Below, one piece after another: positions 1 through 9,414 of a stretch of 32,077 nt of DNA. Origin of the DNA: Deltaproteobacteria bacterium (GTDB taxonomy: Bacteria > Myxococcota_A > UBA796 > UBA9615). The position numbers and the translations under genes were made by a program. The DNA is taken from NCBI GenBank assembly GCA_023954745.1, contig JAGSHC010000050.1, positions 1 to 32,077 on the forward strand, written 5' to 3'. Every line of letters begins with the position of its first letter. Within the stretch, counting starts at the first letter, position 1. The notes beneath the pieces were generated by a model. It saw only the letters and a list, made by a program, of their open reading frames with translations, searched no databases and had not been told where the DNA came from.

Positions 1-69
1 GCATGGTGTTTGGCGCACGGCGAGCGACTCGGGCCCTCGACGAGGCGGTCCCGGTCGCGGTGGAGGCTC

Positions 70-1458
70 TCAGGCGATCCGATCGATGAGCTTTCCCGCC
101 CGCTCCACACAATCTGGCGGGACATAGACCCGGGTCATCCGCAGCTGACTCTCGTACCTCTCGAAGAGGTTGGTGCTGTCCTCGAGTTCGGTCACTTCGG
201 GGTCTGGCGCTCCGCGGTAGCGCTGGCGCAGGACGTAGATGGGCGCGGTCGGAAGCTGGTCGTCGGCGTGGACCTCGCCCAGGGGCAACGTCCACTGCGT
301 GCCTCCCGCTGCCTTGCGGTGCGCGAAGTACTTGCTCAGCTCGCCCTTGCTCTGGGTCACGAAGTTCGGGACGCCGGCGTGGTCCAACCGCTCCTTGATG
401 GGCGAGAGGTCGATGTCTTCGGGGGAGCCGTGGCGCTCCAGGAGCAGCTTGTACTCCTGCCGGGTCACGATCCGGCGGGCCCACGGGTCCCGGGACCGCC
501 GCAAGTGAGCGAACAGCGTCGCGTCATCGACGAACGCGTAGTCCTCGATGTTGGTGGGGAACGCCCAGCCGTCACCTCCCGCGTGGAAGAAGCGGTGCAG
601 CATCTGCTCGTAAGCCACGCTCCGGTAGTGGAAATACACCATCAGGAACATGTGGTAGCGGGCGATGAGAAAGTCGTCGAAGGCGTAGATCGCGCGGTCG
701 GACAGCCCGAGCCAGGCGCGCCCTCCTCGCACGTGGGGTGCGAGATTGCTGACCAGCCAGTCCACGTCGAAGACTCCGTAGTGCACGCCGGCGAAGTGAC
801 TGTCCCGACCCAGATAGTCCATTCGGTCCACGTCGAGCTCGGAGCTGATCAGCTGCTGGAGCAGCGGGCGCCAGTCGATGCCCCCGCCTCGGTACCAACT
901 CGAGTCCACGGGGAGACGTGGGTCCACCAGTCCCGCCACCGCCCGTGCAGGGAAGTCCCCTCCCCCCTCGACGAGGCGCGTGAGGGAAGAGTCGGTGATC
1001 ACCTTGATCGTGTAGTCCTCGTGGGTCGCCTGCCGCGTCGGCGGATACAGCTCCGGGGACTCGGCGTAGACCGGGACTGCAAGCTCAGCCAGGGGAGGCA
1101 TCGCATACTCGGACGCGTGGGAGAAGGGAGCGTGGCCGACGTCGTGGAGCAAGGCTGCCGTGCGGACCATGTCCCGAAGGACCGCGCGACGCTCCGGGGA
1201 GACGGTCCGGCCCACGTCCCCAGAGAAGACGACGTCGAACGCGCGACCCGCCAGGTGCAGGGCCCCGATCGAGTGGAGGTATCGCGTGTGCGTCGCCCCT
1301 GGAAACGAGAGATCCGAGAACCCGAGCTGCTTGATGTGACGAAGACGCTGAAACAGCGGGTGGTCCAGCATCGCGCGCTCCCGCGGCGTCACGCGGATCG
1401 CGCCGTGCAGGGGGTCGCGGATCTCGGTCGCGCGGGCTCGGGGGGTGTCAGGAATCAC
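70..1458 (-). CDS. HD-superfamily phosphohydrolase (dGTPase-like)
   Basis: Predicted soluble metal-dependent phosphohydrolase of the HD superfamily (COG1078/YwfO-like, related to dGTP triphosphohydrolases); it would hydrolyse a nucleotide, but the substrate cannot be read from sequence. With the GTG start at 1458 the product is 462 aa. The opening 'EIRDPLHG' is typical of this family. A metal-binding His near residue 62 (in 'TRYLHS') precedes the HD pair at about 105-106 in 'LLHDVGHAPFSH', and a distal Asp lies in 'DVDRMDYLGRDS'. An ATG at 1518 would overlap the asnS start codon and adds a segment with no family look, so GTG 1458 is preferred, though neither start has a clear ribosome binding site. 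The gene is divergent from asnS. Family assignment is firm; substrate is open. Confidence 0.85.
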   Translation of the reverse strand: MIPDTPRARATEIRDPLHGAIRVTPRERAMLDHPLFQRLRHIKQLGFSDLSFPGATHTRYLHSIGALHLAGRAFDVVFSGDVGRTVSPERRAVLRDMVRTAALLHDVGHAPFSHASEYAMPPLAELAVPVYAESPELYPPTRQATHEDYTIKVITDSSLTRLVEGGGDFPARAVAGLVDPRLPVDSSWYRGGGIDWRPLLQQLISSELDVDRMDYLGRDSHFAGVHYGVFDVDWLVSNLAPHVRGGRAWLGLSDRAIYAFDDFLIARYHMFLMVYFHYRSVAYEQMLHRFFHAGGDGWAFPTNIEDYAFVDDATLFAHLRRSRDPWARRIVTRQEYKLLLERHGSPEDIDLSPIKERLDHAGVPNFVTQSKGELSKYFAHRKAAGGTQWTLPLGEVHADDQLPTAPIYVLRQRYRGAPDPEVTELEDSTNLFERYESQLRMTRVYVPPDCVERAGKLIDRIA

Positions 1459-1516
1459 GGGGGGCGCAAGGTAGCAGCGATGCGGCGCGAAAAGACGGGG
1501 TGTAGGCTCCGCCGCC

Positions 1517-2890
<1,374 letters not shown>

Positions 2891-2895
2891 ACCCG

Positions 2896-4047
2896 TCAGG
2901 CGGGCTGCGGCGCGGCCTCGACCCCAGGGCCCGGCAGCTGGTCGAGCGCGGCCTCGACCTCACTCCGCACGTACGCGTCTTCGTCGTTGCGTGCGGAGTC
3001 GAGGGAGCGTCGGGCCTCGGCTCCCCCCAGGACGCCGAGCGCCCAGGCGGCGTGTCCCCGCACCAGGGGCTCGTGCTCCGTGGCCAGACAGGTGGCGAGG
3101 GCGGAGACGACACCGCGATCTCCTGCGTTCCCCAGGGCGACGCAGACGTTCCGGAGAAGGCCACGTCGCTTCGTTCGCTTGATGGGGCTCCCCTTCATGA
3201 CGCGGCTGAACGTGGCCTGGTCCCAACCCAGGAGGTCCTCCAGTGGGGGGTGCACGAGCTCGGGACGGGGGCGGAAGCGCTCCTCCCGGGTGGGCTCGGC
3301 GAAGCGATTCCAGGGGCACACGTCGAGACAGAGATCACACCCGTAGATCCAGGTCCCGATCAGGGGCCGCAGCTCGCGAGGGATGGGGCCCCGGTGTTCG
3401 ATGGTCAGGTAGGAAATGCACAGGCGGGAATCCAGGCGGTAGGGCTGGTCGGCCCGAATGGCCTTCGTCGGGCAGACATCCAGACACCGGGTGCAGGTCC
3501 CACAGCGGTCGACGTGAGGCTCCGAGGGCTCCACTTCGGTGCGCGTGATGATGTCGCCGAGGAACCACCAGCTGCCGTGGCTCCGGCTGACGCAGTTCGT
3601 GTGTTTGCCTACCCAGCCGAGCCCGGCTCGCTGCGCGCGGGGCTTCTCGAGGACGGGCCCCGTGTCGACGTAGGGGCGCGCCAGGTCGTCCCCGAGGGAC
3701 TCGGCGAGGCTCCTCACTTTGGTCAAGAGAAGATCGTGATAGTCGTCCCCGAGGGCGTAGCGCGCGATCAGCCCCGTGGGGCGATCGGCGGGGTCGGGGA
3801 GATCTCCCTGAAAGTAATTGAGGCCCACGGACACCACGGAGCGGGCGCCCTCGAGGACGATCCGAGGGTCGGCGCGGCGGGCGGGGTCACGCTCGAGCCA
3901 GCGCATCTCCGCATGGTTCCCCGCGTCCAACCATTGGACCAGTCGCTCTTTCTCGGGCCCCGGAGGGGCCGAAGAGGAACCAACATCGAGACCGAACTCC
4001 TGGGCCCGCTCCCGAAGCTCTTGAAGCGAGACGAAACCGACAGGCAT
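2896..4047 (-). CDS. queG: Epoxyqueuosine reductase QueG
   Basis: Cobalamin- and Fe-S-dependent enzyme for the last step of queuosine biosynthesis in tRNA, reducing epoxyqueuosine to queuosine. The 383-aa product carries the conserved Asp in 'YVDTGPVLEK' (about residue 128), the 'GLGWVGKHTN' segment, and two 4Fe-4S clusters of bacterial ferredoxin type: Cys 182, 185, 188, 192 ('CGTCTRCLDVC') and Cys 237, 240, 244 ('CDLCLDVCPWN'). A C-terminal HEAT-like repeat region follows (about residues 300-370, 'HAAWALGVLGG'), as in characterised QueG. The ATG at 4047 is preceded by a GGGGAG ribosome-binding motif. It stands alone between asnS and a divergent lipoprotein gene, with no other queuosine genes in view. 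Confidence 0.94.
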   Translation of the reverse strand: MPVGFVSLQELRERAQEFGLDVGSSSAPPGPEKERLVQWLDAGNHAEMRWLERDPARRADPRIVLEGARSVVSVGLNYFQGDLPDPADRPTGLIARYALGDDYHDLLLTKVRSLAESLGDDLARPYVDTGPVLEKPRAQRAGLGWVGKHTNCVSRSHGSWWFLGDIITRTEVEPSEPHVDRCGTCTRCLDVCPTKAIRADQPYRLDSRLCISYLTIEHRGPIPRELRPLIGTWIYGCDLCLDVCPWNRFAEPTREERFRPRPELVHPPLEDLLGWDQATFSRVMKGSPIKRTKRRGLLRNVCVALGNAGDRGVVSALATCLATEHEPLVRGHAAWALGVLGGAEARRSLDSARNDEDAYVRSEVEAALDQLPGPGVEAAPQPA

Positions 4048-4176
4048 GGCTCCCCTATTCGTACGGGCAGACGACCGCCCTTCACGGCTGGGAATTTACA
4101 ATGCTAGAGCGACAAGGGAGAATGACGCGATTCAATGGCATTAGCCTGCGAACGATCCCTCGGAGATGCCGCTCAC
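4048..4176 (+). promoter_or_regulatory. Divergent intergenic promoter region with TACAAT box
   Basis: This 129-bp gap separates divergent queG and the lipoprotein gene, so it should hold promoters for both. The only AT-rich island is near 4091-4108, and it contains TACAAT at 4097-4102, a plausible sigma-70 -10 element reading right toward the lipoprotein. I cannot find a good -35 box at the usual spacing, so the call rests on the -10 match and the context. Confidence 0.3.
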
Positions 4177-6300
4177 ATGCTTCATCGCTTCCTGCTGTTC
4201 CTGCTGTTGACCTCCATGTCTCTCACCGCGATCGGGTGTCCCTCAGGGGGCCGGACCGACGACGACGACTCGGGTGACGACGACGACTCCGCCAACGTGA
4301 ACCCCGGCGGGGACGCGGACGGTGACGGCTTCTGCCTGGGCGACGACGAGTGCGACGACGAGGACCTCACCCCGGGGGACTGCGACGACAACGACGGATC
4401 CGTCAATCCCGACGCAGAGGAGGCCTGCGACGCGAAGGACAACGACTGCGACGGTCGGGTCGACGAGAACTTCGACGCCGATGGCGACGGCTACGTCACA
4501 GTCGAGAACCCGGAGTGCGTGGGCACGTACCCGCCCGAGGAGCTCGACTGCAACGACCTGATCGGCGCAATCAACCCGGCCGCGGAGGAGACCTGCGACG
4601 GGAACGACACCAACTGCGACGGCCTCATCGACAACGGCTTGGATCAGGACTTCGACGGGTTCCGCATCTGCGACGCCCCCGCCGACTGTGACGACGAGGA
4701 TCCGCAGGTCTACCCAGGAGCCGCTGAGGACTGCAACGAGGAGGACGACAACTGCGACGGCCTCATCGACAACGGTCTCGAGGTGGAGTTCCAGGACCAG
4801 GACCTCGACGGGTTCACCCCGTGCCAGGGCGACTGTGACGACGACCCGGTGAGCGGTTTCGTGAACTACCCCGGCGCCCAGGAGGGGTGCGACGACATCG
4901 ATAACGACTGCGACGGCGATGTGGACGAGGACTTGGACCTCGATGGTGACGGCTCTCCCGGCCAGTACCCCGGCTGCCTGCAGGAGTACGGAGAGGTGGA
5001 CTGCGACGACACCGACGCCACGGTCTTCCCGAGCAACGCCGAGATCTGCGGCACCATCGACAACAACTGCAACGGCCAGATCGCCGAGAACCTCGACTGC
5101 GACGGAGACGGCTTCACCTCGTGCCAGGGTGACTGCGCCTCCCTCGACGCCGCCGTCAATCCGGGAGCCACCGAGGCCTGCAACGGCATCGACGACAACT
5201 GCGACGGTGTCGTCGACGAGGGCTTCGACGGGGACGGGGACGGCCAGTCCGCCTGCGCAGGCGACTGCGACGACGCGCTCGCCACGGTGTACCTGGGCGC
5301 GCCCGAGCTGTGCGACACCATCGACAACGACTGCGACGGCGTGGTGGGCGCCAACGAGACCGACGTCGATGGCGACACCTACTCCGAGTGTGACGGCGAC
5401 TGCGACGAGACGGACGTGGCGGTGAACCCAGGCGCGACCGAGAGCTGCAACGCCATCGACGACGACTGCGACGGCGTCGTGCCCGCAGACGAAGACGACG
5501 CCGACCTCGACGGCTTCATCACCTGTACCCCTCCCGGTTGCTCTGTCGCTCTCGTCGCGGACTCCGATGACGCCACGTACTTCGATTCCTTCACGGCCCT
5601 CGATGCCCTGGGGCTCGACACGGTCGTCTCCGTGGACGCCGAGGTTTCTGGCGTGCTCGGTGATGCGGCGAACTTCTCGGACAGCCGGGTGATCCTCTGG
5701 GCCACCGGGTACCGCGAACTCAGCTCGAACGAGTACGACGAACTCATCTCGTGGATTGGGGCGGGCAACGGCCTGATCGTCACCGGCGAGGGCGTGCTCT
5801 ACGAGGAGTTCGCAGCGGGCGATGACGACGACTCCGCAGCGGGCGATGACGACGACTCCGCAGCGAGCACCGACGTCGACGCGACCCTCATGGCCGACCT
5901 CATCGGTTCGCTGACCACGGGGCTCGGCCCCGAGACGGACGCCTGCACGGTGTCCAACGCGAGCACGCCGGTCACTACGGGCCCCTATGGAGTCTGGGGT
6001 ACGTCCTACGCCTTCACGGCGAGCTCGACAGTGCACGACAACGCCTTCGCGAACACCGGCGCCGGAGCGGTCCGAGTGGCTTCCGTGGGCTCGCGCGCGA
6101 AGATCATCTGGCGGCCGGTCATCGGCGGTGGGGTCGTTGCGTACTGGAACGGCAACGTCGACATGGGTGACTGGGCCGACGCCGACCAGGGGGCAATGCT
6201 CCGCAACATCGTCAGCTACATGAACAGCAGCTGCAATGTGCTTCAGGGCGGGGACTGCGACGACGCGGACCCGAACGCCTACCCCGGCACCTGCCCCTAG
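4177..6300 (+). CDS. Large MopE-type Cys/Asp-repeat lipoprotein
   Basis: Predicted surface or outer-membrane lipoprotein of 707 aa; function unknown. The start at 4177 is chosen because it opens directly into a type II signal peptide with lipobox 'TAIGC' (Cys21); an in-frame upstream start at 4135 would only add a leader. The mature N terminus has an Asp-rich spacer (DDDDSGDDDDS). Residues about 60-450 hold eight repeats of the 'DNDCDGLIDN' kind alternating with 'DCDD...NPGA', matching the putative metal-binding motif family found in MopE-like proteins; calcium binding is inferred. Residues about 450-690 form a separate alpha/beta domain that looks like a glutamine-amidotransferase/ThuA-type fold ('VILWATGY', 'GNGLIVTGEGVL'), interrupted by a second DDDDS stretch. 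A last repeat fragment ends the protein with 'CDDADPNAYPGTCP'. It appears monocistronic. Confidence 0.85.
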   Translation: MLHRFLLFLLLTSMSLTAIGCPSGGRTDDDDSGDDDDSANVNPGGDADGDGFCLGDDECDDEDLTPGDCDDNDGSVNPDAEEACDAKDNDCDGRVDENFDADGDGYVTVENPECVGTYPPEELDCNDLIGAINPAAEETCDGNDTNCDGLIDNGLDQDFDGFRICDAPADCDDEDPQVYPGAAEDCNEEDDNCDGLIDNGLEVEFQDQDLDGFTPCQGDCDDDPVSGFVNYPGAQEGCDDIDNDCDGDVDEDLDLDGDGSPGQYPGCLQEYGEVDCDDTDATVFPSNAEICGTIDNNCNGQIAENLDCDGDGFTSCQGDCASLDAAVNPGATEACNGIDDNCDGVVDEGFDGDGDGQSACAGDCDDALATVYLGAPELCDTIDNDCDGVVGANETDVDGDTYSECDGDCDETDVAVNPGATESCNAIDDDCDGVVPADEDDADLDGFITCTPPGCSVALVADSDDATYFDSFTALDALGLDTVVSVDAEVSGVLGDAANFSDSRVILWATGYRELSSNEYDELISWIGAGNGLIVTGEGVLYEEFAAGDDDDSAAGDDDDSAASTDVDATLMADLIGSLTTGLGPETDACTVSNASTPVTTGPYGVWGTSYAFTASSTVHDNAFANTGAGAVRVASVGSRAKIIWRPVIGGGVVAYWNGNVDMGDWADADQGAMLRNIVSYMNSSCNVLQGGDCDDADPNAYPGTCP
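5812..5865 (+). repeat. 24-bp tandem repeat encoding Asp-rich DDDDSAAG units
   Basis: A 24-nt unit occurs twice without any base change (5812-5835 and 5836-5859), followed by the first 6 nt of a third copy. It encodes two AAGDDDDS units inserted in the C-terminal alpha/beta domain of the lipoprotein. Exact repetition suggests recent duplication by slippage. The same DDDDS motif occurs near the N terminus of the protein. Confidence 0.85.
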
Positions 6301-6500
6301 GGCCTCGCCCTTCGGGTCGCTCCTTCGCTGGCCCTTCGGGTCGCCGGAGCGGCCCGATCTCGGCGTTGAGTTCCTCGCTCGGTCTTGCGGCGTACTGAAG
6401 TACGCCTCATCCGTCCCTGCGTCCTCACCTGGACTCGGGTCGCTCCGACGCCCCTCTCGTTGTCCGGGCGCCTGCGGGCTCGGCGCCCTCCCCTCTCCAA
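6301..6500. repeat. Repeat-like intergenic spacer with short direct and inverted repeats
   Basis: No coding signal is recognisable here. A 14-nt sequence, GCCCTTCGGGTCGC, occurs at 6307-6320 and again at 6331-6344. A perfect inverted repeat, GGCGTACT/AGTACGCC, lies at 6389-6406 with a 2-nt centre. The overall texture resembles dispersed extragenic repeats that I recall from deltaproteobacterial genomes. I cannot show other copies within this window, so the dispersed-repeat reading is inference. Confidence 0.4.
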
Positions 6501-6501
6501 G

Positions 6502-6546
6502 CGCCACCGCCGGCCCTGAGCATCTGCTCGGGAGCCGGCGGTGGCG
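6502..6546. terminator. Bidirectional hairpin terminator candidate
   Basis: Thirteen perfect GC-rich base pairs (6502-6514 with 6534-6546) continue, after a bulged A at 6533, into a further 7 pairs (6515-6521 with 6526-6532, one of them G-T) closed by the loop ATCT. The hairpin lies between two convergent genes, the lipoprotein (stop 6300) and the gamma-lyase (stop 6585). The right flank has only a short TTT, so the U-tract is weak; termination is inferred from position and stem strength. Confidence 0.65.
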
Positions 6547-6584
6547 GTTTGAGGGGCGCCCGCGGCTGGGCCGCGGGGAACGAA

Positions 6585-7796
6585 CTAGCGGGAGGCTTCG
6601 AAGGCCTCGGCGAGGTCGTCCCGCAGGTCGGTCAGGTCCTCGACTCCCACACTGAGTCGCACGAGTCCGTCCGCAATGCCGATTGCCTTCCGCACGTCGG
6701 GGGGGACGGAGGCGTGAGTCATGGCCGCAGGCAACTCGATGAGGCTCTCGACCCCACCCAGGCTCTCCGCCAAGGAGAACACCTTGCAGCTCGCGACGAA
6801 GCGTTCGGCGCGGGCCAGATCGCCCTTGAGCTCGAAGCTCACCATTCCACCGAACCCGCTCATCTGCTTCGCGGCCACCGCGTGCTGCGGATGGCTGTCG
6901 AGCCCTGGGTAGAGCACCTTGTCTACCTCGGCGTGCTCCGAGAGGAACTCCGCCAGCGCCGTGGCGTTCGCCTCGTGCGCTTGCATGCGCAGGTGCAAGG
7001 TCTTGAGGCCGCGCAGCTGGAGGAAGCAATCCTGGGGTCCCGGTGTCGCTCCGATGCCGTTCTGGAGCCGGAAGATCTCGTTGGCGAGCGCCTCGTCGCT
7101 GGTCACCACCGCGCCACCGACCACGTCGCTGTGGCCGCCCACGTACTTCGTGGTGCTGTGCACCACTGCGGTGGCGCCGAGCGCCATCGGCTGCTGGAAG
7201 TACGGCGTGGCAAAGGTGTTGTCCACCACGCACATGGCCGACGCAGCCCTGGCGATGTCGCACATGGCCGCGATGTCCACGCACTTGAGCAGCGGGTTCG
7301 TGGGCGTCTCCACCCACAGAAGCTTCGTGGTGCCGGGCCGCACCGCCGCACGCACCTCATCCACATTCGTCATGTTCACAAAGGTGAACTCGATCCCCAT
7401 GGGCGCGAAGACGGTGTTGAACTGGCGGTAGGTGCCGCCGTAGACGTCATCACTGCTGATGACGTGGTCACCAGGGCGCAGCGAGTGCAGGAGCGTGGCC
7501 GTGGCCGCGGAGCCGGACGAGAAGCACGCCCCGTAGGTCGCCCCCTCGAGGGACGCCAGGCAGGTCTCGAGAGCCGCGCGCGTCGGGTTGCCCGTGCGCG
7601 AGTACTCGTAGCCGAGGTGCTCCCCCACGGCCGGCTGCACGTAGGTGCTCGTTTGGTAGATGGGCACCATCACGGCGCCGGTCCGGGGCTCGGGAGGCTG
7701 TCCCGCGTGGATGGCGCGCGTGCCAAAGGCCCGGTCGGGGATCAGGTGATCCCGCGGGGGCCAGGGGGCGGTCGGGTCGTCGTCGAGCACGCTCAT
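6585..7796 (-). CDS. Cystathionine gamma-lyase / gamma-synthase family PLP enzyme
   Basis: PLP enzyme of the Cys/Met metabolism family, 403 aa. In this context it most likely splits cystathionine into cysteine, ammonia and 2-oxobutyrate. The PLP-binding Lys is about residue 217 in 'HSTTKYVGGHSDVVGG'. The 'YEYSRTGNPTR' segment (about 64-73), 'FSSGSAAT' and the 'VDNTFATPY' strand with the PLP-ring Asp are all present. The ATG overlaps the stop of the upstream beta-synthase gene as ATGA (7793-7796), so the two are translationally coupled. The pairing favours gamma-lyase (reverse transsulfuration) over gamma-synthase (metB), but the two activities are hard to separate by sequence alone, so no gene symbol is given. 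Confidence 0.9.
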   Translation of the reverse strand: MSVLDDDPTAPWPPRDHLIPDRAFGTRAIHAGQPPEPRTGAVMVPIYQTSTYVQPAVGEHLGYEYSRTGNPTRAALETCLASLEGATYGACFSSGSAATATLLHSLRPGDHVISSDDVYGGTYRQFNTVFAPMGIEFTFVNMTNVDEVRAAVRPGTTKLLWVETPTNPLLKCVDIAAMCDIARAASAMCVVDNTFATPYFQQPMALGATAVVHSTTKYVGGHSDVVGGAVVTSDEALANEIFRLQNGIGATPGPQDCFLQLRGLKTLHLRMQAHEANATALAEFLSEHAEVDKVLYPGLDSHPQHAVAAKQMSGFGGMVSFELKGDLARAERFVASCKVFSLAESLGGVESLIELPAAMTHASVPPDVRKAIGIADGLVRLSVGVEDLTDLRDDLAEAFEASR

Positions 7797-9193
7797 CGAC
7801 CGAGCTTGCTGACGTAGTCGATGAGGTCGATCTTGGTGATCACGTTGACGATCTCCTTGCCCTGGAGCACCAGGGCCAGCTTCACGCGGGTGAACATGTC
7901 GGAGAGCACCGGAATGGTGGTGTCCGCTTCGACGACGGAGTAGCTGTTCTCCACCAGGTCACTGACCGGCTCGTCAGCGGCGCCAGGGTGGTCCAGTAGG
8001 TGAGCGAGCACCCGGCCCTCGGTGAGGATCCCGTGAATTCCGCCCTCGGCGTCCATGACTGGTACCTGACTGACGCCGTGCTTCTTCATGCGCTGACCGG
8101 CATCCCGGACGGAATCGTTGGCGTTGACGCTGATCACGTTCCGGTTGAGCGTGGCGCCAAGGAGCTCGCGCACCGTGCCGAGATCGCCCTCGGACGCCAG
8201 GTAGCGGTTCTCCACCATCCAGTCGTCGTTGAAGATCTTGCCGAGGTACTGCCGGCCCGTGTCCGGGAGCAGAATCAGCACTTGCTGCCCCTCGACGTCG
8301 TGGCTCTTGAGCCACTTGAGGGCCCCGGCCACCGCGGCACCGCACGAGCCGCCACAGAAGACGCCCTCCTTGCGGACGAGGTCGCGGGTCATCAGGAAGC
8401 TCTCCTTGTCGGAGACGCGCACGCAGTCGTCGAGCCAGGTGAAGTCCATTGTGCTGGGGAGGAAGTCCTCGCCGATCCCTTCCAGCACGTAGCTGTAGGC
8501 CTCCGTCAGCTTCCCGGTCTTGAAGTAGTCGTAGTAGATGGACCCCACGGGGTCGATGCCCACGATCTTGATGTCCGGGTTCTTCTCCTTGAGGAACTTG
8601 CCGATCCCCGAGAGCGTGCCGCCGGTGCCCATGCCCCCGATGAAGACATCGATCTTGCCGCCCATCTGGCGCCAGATCTCCGGGCCCGTCGTGAGGTAGT
8701 GAGTCTCTGGGTTGTCGGGGTTGTGATACTGGTTCGCGAAGAAGGCGTTGGGGGTCTCGGTGCCTAGCTTGTTGGACACCGAGTAGTAGGAGCGTGGGTC
8801 CTCGGGCTCGACGGCAGTGGGCGTCACGACGACCTTGCTGCCGAAGGCGCGCAGGGCCTGGACCTTCTCCATGCTCTGCTTGTCGGGCATCACGAAGATG
8901 GCCTGGTAGCCCTTGACTGCAGCCGCCATGGCGAGACCCATGCCGGTGTTGCCGGACGTCCCTTCGACGATGGTTCCGCCGGGCTTGATCTCTCCGCGCT
9001 GCTCGGCCCGGTTGATCATGTGGAGCGCGATGCGGTCCTTGACCGAGCCCCCTGGATTCATGAACTCGAGCTTCGCGTAGACCTGCGACTCGATTCCCTT
9101 GGTGACCCGGTTGAGGCGCACGATGGGGGTGTCCCCAATCGCCTCCAGGACGTTGTCGAACACTCGCTCTCGCTGCGGATTCTCTTCGGACAT
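7793..9193 (-). CDS. cbs: Cystathionine beta-synthase with C-terminal CBS domains
   Basis: PLP enzyme condensing serine and homocysteine to cystathionine, first step of reverse transsulfuration; 466 aa. The catalytic part (about 10-330) has the PLP Lys52 in 'NPGGSVKDR', the phosphate/substrate loop 'GTSGNTGMGLAM' (about 78-89) and the glycine-rich 'GGMGTGGTLSGIG'. It lacks the N-terminal heme domain of the animal enzyme. Residues about 340-460 form a tandem CBS (Bateman) pair ('HGVSQVPVMDAEGGIHGILTEG'), the module that binds S-adenosylmethionine in vertebrate CBS; its ligand here is unknown. It is first in a two-gene operon with the gamma-lyase, starting at ATG 9193 with CGGAG about 8 nt upstream. 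A plain cysteine synthase is unlikely because of the Bateman tail and partner gene. Confidence 0.92.
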   Translation of the reverse strand: MSEENPQRERVFDNVLEAIGDTPIVRLNRVTKGIESQVYAKLEFMNPGGSVKDRIALHMINRAEQRGEIKPGGTIVEGTSGNTGMGLAMAAAVKGYQAIFVMPDKQSMEKVQALRAFGSKVVVTPTAVEPEDPRSYYSVSNKLGTETPNAFFANQYHNPDNPETHYLTTGPEIWRQMGGKIDVFIGGMGTGGTLSGIGKFLKEKNPDIKIVGIDPVGSIYYDYFKTGKLTEAYSYVLEGIGEDFLPSTMDFTWLDDCVRVSDKESFLMTRDLVRKEGVFCGGSCGAAVAGALKWLKSHDVEGQQVLILLPDTGRQYLGKIFNDDWMVENRYLASEGDLGTVRELLGATLNRNVISVNANDSVRDAGQRMKKHGVSQVPVMDAEGGIHGILTEGRVLAHLLDHPGAADEPVSDLVENSYSVVEADTTIPVLSDMFTRVKLALVLQGKEIVNVITKIDLIDYVSKLGR

Positions 9194-9414
9194 TCTGGGG
9201 CTCCGGGGAGGGCCGCGGCCGGCGGGCTGCGGGCCGGATCCGTATCACGCGCGCGAGGCGCGAGCAATGAGATCAGTCCCCCCTGCTGCACCTGCGGAGT
9301 GCCCCGCAATGGGACGGGGTTCGGTCCGTAGAAGGAGGACGAGCAACGGACTCCTCCCTGCTCTACCCTTCTCCCTCGCCGACCCCGTGGTTGGCCCATT
9401 TCAGAGGACACACG

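Noticed and set aside
1-69. ATG on the minus strand at position 4 as the beginning of another gene running left.
   Set aside because: Only one codon is in view and no ribosome site is evident; nothing can be supported.
4243-7317. A very long open frame on the minus strand, about 1,000 codons, opposite the Cys/Asp-repeat lipoprotein.
   Set aside because: Its product is low-complexity Val/Ala/Asp-rich sequence mirroring the GAC/TGC-rich repeats on the other strand, and it runs across a terminator and into another gene.
9194-9414. Riboswitch or other leader RNA upstream of cbs, and a pyrimidine-rich tract with a GGAGGA/TCCTCC pair.
   Set aside because: I see no conserved SAM or SAH riboswitch core; the short pair with a 12-nt spacer is expected by chance in this composition.
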